This document shows, one piece after another, positions 42,901 to 54,900 of a stretch of 64,000 nt of DNA. The notes beneath the pieces are model-generated. The model saw nothing but the letters and a program-made list of their open reading frames with translations, was not told the origin of the DNA and ran no database searches. The stretch's first letter is position 1; each line of letters starts with the position of its first letter. The DNA lies in the NCBI GenBank assembly GCA_944472155.2, contig OX235271.1, forward strand, positions 125,121,329 through 125,185,328, in the 5' to 3' direction. The DNA is from Trichobilharzia szidati. Taxonomy: Eukaryota > Platyhelminthes > Trematoda > Strigeidida > Schistosomatidae. The position numbers were made by a program, and so were the translations under genes.

Positions 42901-45900
42901 CAGCATATAAACAATGGCAAAGGTTACAACTTAATTAAGTAGAATAGTTTTCAAGGGGAAGTTGAAATGTTAAAGAAAGCGGTGATGAAGGCAAGATTTT
43001 GAATTCTCATACGCCTGATGGGGCACTTTTGTCTATAATTTTACATCACACTGATAATATTTGTCATTCATTTATTCATATTGGATGTCAGAACAATTCG
43101 TAATTTGATTTGGGCTTCGAAAGCGATAAGTGAAAGTAGACGACCTAATTATTAATTATGCAAATTTTGCTTATGGAATTGCAATAATTGAAGGAAGGTG
43201 TTTTGTCACTTTTAATAATACTTGACCGATTAAGTGACCTGTTCACTACATAACATGTATGAAAGAATTTGACAAAAACTTTTGAATTCACAAATGTGAC
43301 TAAGTGATAATTAGTATTTGTTGTAATTTTTGATCTATTTGAAGAAATAAGAGGAAAGCATGCAACTTCTCCTCCTTTCTCTTCTCAAAAAATTCTATAG
43401 ACCCAGGATTTCCTGAATAATTCTGAGCTTTTTAAATATATTTCTGAGATAACCTGTTTCATGATGTGGTTTTTAAAGAACTCAAGACCAGCACAGCTGT
43501 TTCTTATCTCATTGCATACGCTGTTGATACAAGTGAAATATATTTACGAGACTGATCACGGATAACGTTCCCTAGTCTATTTTGTACTATCATGTCCTTT
43601 AGTTGACCTGATAAATTGATGTTTTTAGGTTCAATGAAGTTCCTCCTGCATATCAAGTTAAAAGATGTTTTCTCGCTTTAATTTATAATAATGACAGTTT
43701 GTGCAGCAGCATTTTGTGAACCTTGGATGTTTTTGACATATTACCGTTATTATTGCCATCCCAATCATATTTCTTGGGACGATTATCTATTAACCACTTA
43801 GTCATACTGACGTTTAATCAGTGATCCTTTTTGAAAAGATAAGCTATGCAGGTGTTAGTAAACCTTTACTAATCCTCTGAGTTCTGATTAGCCATAAGTT
43901 GAAAACATCTGATGAGAATAAAAGTTTGGAATTTTCGTTATGATACTACAGGATTTCCAGCAGAAAATTATCACACAGTCTATCAAGAAAACCTTTTCCA
44001 TCTGAGGCACAATATAGTATGCATGGAAAATGGGTGTACCTACCGAGCATCATCTTCGCTGGAGATTCTGGAGGTAACCAAAATACAACCGACATTAAAG
44101 AGGATAACCATATACACGGGATCACCAAAATAATTACATAAAAACTTGGATGCCGTCTTAAACGTAGGACTGGATACTCCAGTGTCACTACTTCATTACC
44201 GATAACTTGACTAAGACGTCGATATTTTTTAACTGACCGAATTTGTATAGTTCGGTTAATATGCTGCTGTGTTTGTTCTTCTTCACCATCTGTACGCCAT
44301 TCGTTACTCCGTGCATACTCAGAAAAGTCCAGATATGGCATTTCCACCAAAGGTGGAGCGTCTGGAATCCACCAGAGGAGATCCATTTGTGTCCTGTCGT
44401 ATGTCAATGATCCGAATTCCAACATACACATCTATGTTGACAAAAAAGAAAACAACAGAACACTTTGGGTATCGCTTATCCTAAGAAACAATAAATTCTG
44501 AACAGCTACTAATCACAATATCACTATTCGTATCATTAAATGACAGACTGCAACTTCATCCCATCACATATAGTTGTCGATAGTCATTAGAACAAGACTG
44601 TCAAATATTACAGTTTCCTTCGTGAGTGGGAGCAAAACCATGTGCTGCTGAAGCGCTGAAAAGAAAGCCTATCTGCAATTCATGAATTAAATACATAGTT
44701 CAAAATTCAGCCAGTACGCTTTACTAAAACAACTAGACCTCTAAGTTTCACCAGAGAGTTAATTCAGTGTCAGCTACATGGTAAAATATGCATTGATTGG
44801 TTGAACAGTAGACAGGTATTCTTATTTCGGAGAAAGGTGAAAACAAGATCTAGGGCAAATATACACTTTGAATTTTACACTGTATCTCAAGAACACAGAA
44901 CTGGAATGTTCAGAAGTCAAATATGATACTGCAGAGCCGTAAAACCCAGATTCACAGCACAGATTCAGAATATTAAAAATTAATAATAATAGTCAGTTAC
45001 AATTTGTCAAAGACTCTTACACCAGTTCCTTACCAATTAACCGGCTAATAAGTTTTAACATTTTCTTTATTTTCCATGGAGTTCGATTTTTTTCGAAGGA
45101 TAGGTATCTAGGATACAGTTATTTCCGGATACAAATTTCAAACAAATATCAAGTGTTAATAAAGATTTTGATGAATACATAGAATTTCAGTAGAACTCTT
45201 TGGCTGAATATTTTACATACACTGTTAGACGTGTTATGTGGCATACACAGGGAGATGTGTGACTTATAAACTACGGTGAGCTAATCATGCAAAACTAAGT
45301 CTTGTGCAATTAGGCTGTATAAACTTGCACTGTGTCTACAAAAGCGAATGGTGACCGCTTCGAATCTATCTTGGTAATATATCTGACTTGTTAATTCTTA
45401 TTGTTATCACTGCCATTTTATTATCTTTTATTATTATCCTTCTAACAGCTACCACTATCTTTTGTCAGTTCACCATCTCAACACGTCGCGTCATTATTGT
45501 TATTATTTTTACTATTCGTTTTGGAATTTCCGAAATTCTCAGTTTCATTGTTTCATGCTCCTTCCCCGCTTGGACTTGGACTGTAAGATGTTTTCAGTCT
45601 AGTTTTGCATGTCTGTTTCACCGTAGTTTATTTATTGGTCACACACTTCCCTACGTACTTGTCATATATATATATATATATATATATATAATGGTGTTTT
45701 CAATTTTGGCTATTTCCTGTCAGTCTGCATTCATATACTGCTGATAATTTTTGTCAGTAGCACACGGCATATTAGGGAATGAGGGGAAGTGAGCCTTTCC
45801 TCAACTACTTATTTTATCATAATTAACGACCACTTGATTTCTCAGGTATTCGTGACCCTAACATTAGAACTTTGTATTTCTTCTTGTGAAAAGCCTAGTT

Positions 45901-48900
45901 AAATGAAAAAAAGAAAAGGTTCCTATGGCGCAAGCATAACACATGATATAAAACAGGTATTTCAAAATGTTTGCAAAAAGTCTGGAAAAATCAGTAGATA
46001 TTTGATTCATATAAAGATATCAAATCTGGACATGACAGAATAAAACTTACTTGAGAATCAAATGGAAAGTAAGTAATTTCTACTTCACATGTGCTCTTGA
46101 ACAATGCCTGTGGGACCCATAAAATTTCTCCATTACTTGAAACCACAGCACGAGCAACACGATGTTCACGTATGCGTTCATCAGCACTAAATTCATGACA
46201 GAATTATCATACAGAAATTCTAATAAACTGTTTTTTTATTTCATACATACTTTCTGACACTTGGTTAGAAAAAAAGATTCGTAAAATTCTGTGGATGTTT
46301 ATGGGGTAAATTTACTCAAAAATTACTGTAATTTGAAATCGAATAACGATTTCAATGAAGATGCAAGATATAACGAGAAAATGAGTTTACAGTTAATATT
46401 TGGGTAAGTGCTTGGCGAAAAATACATGGAACTACCTATTTGTAAGTAAGTTGTAAGAGGGAAATACTAAAGACTGATTCCACGTCGAAGACTTTCTGCT
46501 TCTATCCTCTGTACTCGTTTCGATAACAGATAGAAATATAACTGACTAAAACGCATTGATATTCACGTTGTTAAGACGAGATTACAACTAACAGGCCTAA
46601 TTTACTTTCTGTGTCAGTAAAAAGCAAGTCTAATTATAATCACAGTAATGCCTCTAAAAATCAAAATTTATGTTCAGGTACAACATGTTGCTCTCTTGAA
46701 TATACATTACCCATGACACATTCAGCTAACAAACTTATCAATTTTCCGTACAAGTCCCTGGAAGCATCAAGTGACCTTAGCTGAAATAAAAGAGAAACTG
46801 AGATAATGAAATGGTATTAGGACTCTAGTCTAAATTGTATATAATAATTGTATGGAATATACATTTTGAAGGATTTATCGCAGCTGCGACAAAAAAGCTG
46901 TTACATAATTGTGTGTATCGACTTTGTTTTCATGATTTTAATTGCCACTTAATCTTTGATTTCGATGTAGAAATCTGCTTATATCAATTTATGAGTCATG
47001 TTAAATACAGATTTACATGGAAAAATAATCAGTCTGTACTTTCTTAGTATCCATCTACATGATAATCAATGTACGAAATAGTAAGGTCTATTTCTGATTT
47101 ATCATTAATTTCCGTCTATACCCACCACATCTCTACATTTATTGCGTCATAGTCCTTTTTCTATCGATCTGAATATTATCCTATCAAATAAATGGGTTAT
47201 TCTCATTGGTCTGGTGACAGAAACTGCATTTTATTTGCAGTCGATATCCTTTTACCTTTAGAACCCTACATGATGTCACCTGACTCGTTTTAAAGCTTCT
47301 GTTTAAGTTTGATAGGCTTTCTATTGTCTACGTTAATTTGGTGAATCCCGTACGAACTTATCTTCAGTCAGTAACTTCAAACTACTACACGACAGTAGTT
47401 GCAATAATTAATTCCATTCAGAAGAACTCTTATTGATTCAGTTGAATATTTATTACTGTTTGAAGTTTTGCCCTGACACATTACTCTTGTGACATGCTTG
47501 ATAATTGATTATTTCTTTTGGTGACTGTCATGAGCTCCTTGAAGTAACAAGTTGTGTGGCGTTTGCCTACACATCACATACTGCGTGAAATGTACTGTTA
47601 TATTTGGAATACTCTTTTAGTGTTTAAACGGTATATTTTGACAGAAATTCATCTCGCAGACAACTCTGAGCTACTTTGAAATGAGGTCTTTAGTGATAAG
47701 ATATTTTTGTCACATTACACTCTACACATGTGAATCTGGAACAAAATTTTATAGGTTAACAGCTACAATGTCTATTTTAGAAGCTTACTGAAATAACCAA
47801 ATGACTCGTATTTGTTAAAATCAAGGACAGGGTGATTAGCTTCCAGAACTTATCTATTCCTAACATAGATGATCAATGACGAATTATATTTTCCTTCCCA
47901 AGCTTCAGTATAACAAACAAGCAAAATGTCTCATTATTCAACACACAGAGCTGACTATACAGGTCACTTGGGTGTTTAAAGCATCTGAATGGCAACTGTA
48001 ATCGAACAAATACTGTCTTTTATGCACTCTTTGAACACTGCTTTCTCTTTAGTCTACTTCTTCTTGCATCTTGACATTTTATAAAATAGGTAATCTACTG
48101 TTTTTTTCATTCTGTAAGTTAAAAATTAATAATATTTCATTGTCTTTATTCCAAATATTTACAAGTGCACATTTTCCATATTCTGATATGAATGGTAGTA
48201 ATTACAATGTTTGGATTTCTCCACAGATTAAACTACACGGGTGCATTTGTTAGCTTTATCAAGTAGGAAAAGCGTGTATATATCATGCACCACCAGATTG
48301 ATGAAGTTATGATGGACAGTCCATTAGGTCCCATCCTATTGGATATTCTTACTGAGCACTTTTACTAAACAAGCCCGAAACACGCAATAAATGATGCTAA
48401 ACATGCCTCCCATTTACGCCACCTATTTAATTAGGCATTTTTGGATGTAGATTTCTCTATTGAATATTAGCAAAATGGAAGGCTCCATTTTCTGTACCTC
48501 GCATTTTTACGAACCTCAGATGGAAGTGTTTGAAGATTTATTCACCATAAAGAATTTTGGAACGGACTGTGTCTGACTTTCGATAAAGAAACTATCTTTA
48601 ATTACGAGTATTGTTAATTCTTTTCTTATCTATCCTTTGCAATTGTTCCCTTTGTGTTAATTTTTACACTACTCATAACAAGTATTTAGTATGAGTTATA
48701 TATTTTTAATGTGTTTCTTCTCGTAACCATAAGAACTGTTTGCTATTGAATTTTATCTTAATGTTTCACTAATCTATGTTATCTGTTGTTATTATCAACT
48801 TATAGTAAAATTTTATCTGCTTTGCATGCTTCATATATATTCTACTCTTTATCATGAGCTGACCTTAGTTAGTGAACCGTTGGAAAACCTGGGAGTGCTG

Positions 48901-51900
48901 GACATCTGTTTCGTCCTAGTCTGGGACTCTTCAGCAGTACGTACCCACCGGGATTTGAACCCAGGACCTTCTGGTTACAAGGCGAGCTCGTATATCATTG
49001 AGCCACTGGGACTCGATCCAATGACCCATGAATTATAACTTCTGCCAATTCACGACATAGCGCGTCCTATAGGCAATTTCTTCGGCGAGTATATGTCCCC
49101 ACACCCGACCTGCTGCATCCTACTGGTCACGACTTCTCACCAGGTTACTACCTACCTGAATAGGGCAATCCCGGCGGGTGCATACTGCTGAAGAGTCCCA
49201 AACTAGAACGAAACAGCTGTCCACTACTCTCAGGTTTTCCAATGGTTCTCTGACTAATGTCAGCTCATGATGAAGTCCTGTAACCAATCAAATTCCTACA
49301 AACCAACATTTGAATATTCTACTCTATTTTTGAACTTTGCTTATAATAGTCCCTTTATTCACACGCTGTTTAATATGACCAAAAAACATCCATTGACACA
49401 GCTTTGCTATTTTTCCTTATCGCCAGTGACATTACATTTGATGGTATTCAGCCTTAGACACTTTATAATTTAAAGTCTGTATGTGATTTTCATTATTTTA
49501 TACATTTTATAGCTCGGTACTTTAGACAAATCCTATGGTTTTGATTGATTTGATTAATTAACCAACCGCAATATCGCTCTGGATTTCTTACAAGAAATCT
49601 AGAGATATTCTCGGGTATTTAACAAAACTCAGATACATTTACGCTAAGGGAGACTTTTTTGAATCATCAATATAGTAATAATTTATTTTAATCAAATGTA
49701 TTTAGTTTTATGCATGGATGGAGGCAGCCAGAAAAAAAAGCAGAGAAGATGTAACTACTTTTATAAGTAGTAATCTAATATATATATATATATATATATA
49801 GATGTGTACCAATATCTCAAGTGGCGGGCACTAAGGGTTATACAATTTTTATTGGGCTATACATTCTAGGGTGTGTTATACACTACACTGGTTGATATGC
49901 CAAATTCCGTTCAGCAACTAGTAGTTGATATTCAAATGGTAAAACAGAAAAATCGTATCTTCATGATTAGTGAATAATGGGAATATTTCTTCTGGAAATT
50001 AATAAGACAGTTCAATCCGATTTGAAGCTGCCTTCATGATACAGATAATGAACTATAAAATAACTAATATGAAAGATTTTCAGTGGCTGTACTTCCTCTT
50101 ATTGCCCATCACAGATGGTTGAGTGTATTTACTCCTATTGATTTCATGGTTTAAACGTTCAGCACACTTCATAACAAATCTCTTCATTTTTCATCTTATA
50201 ATGATTATTTAACCAAGCGATAACCAATTTACCATTTTACTTACCTTTATGTGTTCATCAGCTATCCTGCTTGTCGTTTATACTGTACTGTGAAGTATAT
50301 CTAAGCCATAGGGTATTTTATGAAGTAATTTAGCGTCAGCTATGAAGTGAATTATCTTTTTTGTACAAAGTATTCCGAATTGATGATGATGGTGGTGATA
50401 ATGAGAAAATATGGTTAAAATATGTCAATTCTGTTCGTATGACCCAACAAAATATTTAGTGAACCACGAAGAGAAACTTTAAAACTAAAACTATATGAAT
50501 TGTTAGTGCCACACTCAAAACTACAGTTTGCAGTTCTTAAAAAGTCAAATTTAGTTCATTTCCACTGCTTTATAAAGATATGAAACTTATGAGACGGAAT
50601 TAGGTGTACACAAGCTGGTCATCGAATATTAGATGGATATAATAATTTTAACTGTTTAAAGTACTAATCAAAGTTCAACAGATTTTGCTGTTATGAATTT
50701 CACTTTTCGACGATTTCATTTCCATAGCTATATATATATATGAATATACCTTGATTCCACACCGTATTTTTGGTACAAGTATGCAATCTTTTGCATGCGA
50801 TATTTGTAGCCCAAATCTTGCAGGCCGAGCATTGATGTCAGTCGTTCGTCGGCAGGGGATAGAACCCCGGATCATGTGCATGGTCGGCGAGGGTCCTAAC
50901 TGCTATGCCACCGACGCACAAACTACGACAGACAATGACAATCAGTTTTCTTGTGTGTGTGTGTGTGTTAAAGTTTGACAGTCAGTGGAAATACTAAAGT
51001 GCGATAATATGGGTTCTTAGGATTATGAGTTACCATTGATTACATATATATCAATGAATAGATACAGGTCAACCTAAAGTTCAATAGACAAGTGTAAAAT
51101 AGATGATCGGAAAATAAAGTACATTCGGAAATGTGAATATGTGAATATAATCTAATGGAAACATAGGATGAGGGAAATGTTGTTAAAGTAGTAGACTAGA
51201 TAAAGTGTTAGAATAGGATAACATAAAGTAAAATGAAATGAAACAAAAATGGAACACGGAACATTTCATTCAATTAAAGGAGTTGAAGAAAAATGAGAAC
51301 ATCCTACTAACACGACGAGGAAAAGGTGCAGGGACCCCATCTCCCTGTTTAGAGATTTGATTTTTGAGAAAAAATTGGACATTGAGAGTACATCGAAGTA
51401 TTAGCTCTTTTAAGTATGATGTGGGAATTTCTGAGTTTACATCATGTAAGTTTATGTAATTACAAATGAAGTATACAATTTCATTTAATGGAACATCGGT
51501 AAAAAACGAGCATACATCAAGTGATAACATAGTTTTCCCAGTAACGTTAAATCATTAACGCAATTAACAAATTCAAAAGTGTCATACAAAGAATAGGTAC
51601 ATCATTGCCTTCTTAATGGTTCCAAGAGTTTCGCTATCCCTTTTGCAGCATAATGATACGGTGAACCTGCCATGTCTAAAATGGGACGCATTGGTAATCC
51701 AGACTTATGTATTTTCGGTAGGCCATAGAGTCGAGCAGTGATTGATTCAAAAGGTCTTAGCCTTATATAGCTCAGTTGTCAATGATGAATCATTCTTCAT
51801 GCGTTTCAAAACCTGTGTGATTTATTCCTCTATCACTTCTGTTTTGTTCTTCTCAAGTTCATGTTTCTAAAATTTTGTTTCATCTGACAAGATGGTTTGC

Positions 51901-54900
51901 ACTTTGTCAATATAATCTTTCCGATCCATTATTACAATCCCTGCACTTTTTCCTCGTAGTGTTAGTAGGATGTTCTCATTTTTCTTCAACTCCTTTAATT
52001 GAATGAAATGTTCCGTGTTCCATTTTTGTTTCATTTCATTTTACTTTATGTTATCCTATTCTAACACTTTATCTAGTCTACTACTTTAACAACGTTTCCC
52101 TCATCCTATGTTTCCATTAGATTATATTCACATATTCACATTTCCGAATGTACTTTATTTTCCGATCATCTATTTTACACTTGTCTATTGAACTTTAGGT
52201 TGACCTGTATCTATTCATTGATATATATGTAATCAATGGTAACTCATAATCCTAAGAACCCATATTATCGCACTTTAGTATTTCCACTGACTGTCAAACT
52301 TTAACACACACACACACACAAGAAAACTGATTGTCATTGTCAGTTGTAATTCATATATATGTATATGCGATTGTACAGCTGTGAAAATGAAATCGTCGAC
52401 AAGAGAATTTTTATCTAAGCAACTTACATACCCATACACTGTTGAGACGACATTTTAATTGTACTGTCTTCTTCCACCTTTTGGACACTAATTAAACGGA
52501 AAACGAAACTAGCACTGAAAACCCTATATTTGATTTTCTTTTTTGAATTTGCATGTCTGTAATAATTTCCAATAACTCCCGGTATGAGACGTTTATATGC
52601 CTAAGTAACAAGATCGTAACATATTACCGGTTATAAGAAGTCATTTAGACAGGAGACTGAGTAACAATGTTTATAGTCAAACAGCTGGTGCTTTTGGGTG
52701 ATTGGGCTTAAAAGAATAATTAATTGTCACAAACAAAATCAGGAAATTGGCAATATACTATGTTGTGAGACAACTCTGTCAGTGAAGTATCTGTGATAAA
52801 TAAGAAGGGATTCGTGAAAGTATAACTCCTTTTTGTGGGCAATTCGTCAGCTAAGCTATACTAAATTGTGTCTTGTATTATCTTAAATACTTGGAATAAG
52901 TCGTATAGAAGTTCTGAATTTATAGCTTCTGTATTTCCGGCATTCATTGTCAAAGTTGGAGATTTCGTGGCAGAGCTATTAATGGAATAACTGAATCGCG
53001 ATTTAACAGAGGTAAGAAATTTTCAAGTGGGGCAATCACTCATCAGTGCATACATTGATTATGTACGTTTAAAAATACCTTGGTACTGTCACTGTCTAAC
53101 AGTCAATATACTGGACGTCTCAACGGCTTACTTAAACTCATTATTGAAGCATACTTAGATTTCATATTATGAAACAAGAAAAAAACAGGGGCGAAAATTA
53201 CTACTGGTTTCCAAGACAAATAACAGATATTGTTTCACTTACAAGTTATTCAATTTGATATCAGGGGTCCAAATTTGTGAAGGAAATATACTAACTGTTT
53301 TGATATTCCCATATTCACTTTCATTCCAACGAAGAAGAGAATCATTCCATTTCTGGAAAAAATTATTCATATAAATTCAACATGATATTTTCTAGTCACC
53401 TGCTATTTTTCACCGGTTTTTCAATGGATTTGAAATGGAAGATGATAAATCAATGTATATATATATAAATTACCACAAAATCCGTTGACTATAGCTAACT
53501 AGCGATTCTGATATTCTATTCGATGTAAAATGCAGGTAATCCAGACATCTTTTAGTTTACTATGAAAAGAACAAATTATTAACACACTGTCTATATACCT
53601 ATATCAGTGACTAAAATTTGTATAAACGATGAGGAGTAGCATAAGTAAAACTAAAGTAGGCAACACACTTGTTTATTATTTCAGGTAAAGATTCGAAGCA
53701 CTATGTAAGCTTCTTTTTATTTCAACCGGAAAATTAATGTGTTCAGGCATACTACAGATGAATAAGGCTTGTTTACTACAAAATTCCATAATTCATTTGG
53801 CAGCCTCAATAAAGTTTTTTTTTAAATACTTACCTGTGACTGAAAGCTTTTTCTTCACCCCATACCTTACAGGGGGAACATGGAGCTTCAAGCGTTTTGA
53901 CGTTTCAGTAAGAGTAGTGTTGTTTTTACGTGGTGGAGGTGCCAGACTCACACCCGAACTCCTCTCTTTTCCTGGCTTACCACTGACTAGCAAACAAGGC
54001 GAGTTATAGGAGTGAGTTGACTGAGGATCAAACCCCGACGATGTGCGTTGCTGATCAGGATCGTACTACTGAAATGCCGACAAACTAAATTTGACAGTCG
54101 GATGAAAACTGGTGCATTCGACATGCTTTGGTTGAGGGTCTTTGTAAGTGCAAAATATACTCATCATACACTTTTTCCAATCAAATATCAGGGGTTATTA
54201 AATTAGATTCCCAGTCAAATTTGAAAATATATAATAAAACTGTTCTGATCAAAATGTTATATGTATCCAAAACTCAGCATTTAATTCCATGCCAATAAAA
54301 AATTGTTGTTTTTTATTTTGACCCATATTACATTCCCATTTTGACACTAGCTCATTTTTAGCTTCATTTCTAGCACTTAGTGTCAATTCTCGTTGGTCAC
54401 GTGTGTTGCCATCTTAGCATTAGTTTCAATTTTATTTTAGTAGATGTTACTGCGAAATGTTGGATAGTCAGCTCACTGTATCAGTAATTATTCCTCAGGA
54501 ATGGGAAGACATTACTTCCATTTGTGAAACAACTTCTACTAAATGAACCTAAATTATGCAAAAGTTTTTTTTAAGAGTGATATCTAATCTCAATTGTAGA
54601 CAGATATAGAAATACTGGAATACTATGATGGATTGTTTTTACACACATTAATTCTTCAATAGCAAGTTTTAAGAAATAGTGAATATTTATTACTGCCATA
54701 AAATATACGCAATAGTTTAGATTAATGTTCACATGCATACACCAGCAGTTGGTTCGTAGAATTTGTTTATTCTCGTCCAGATCCAAAATTTGGAAAAGTT
54801 GTAGCCCATAACGAACATCCACTTTGATTTTACTGTCATTTACTGGGCGCCCGATAACTCCAAACCGTTCATACCAATTCAGTAACATTCTTATTAAGTC

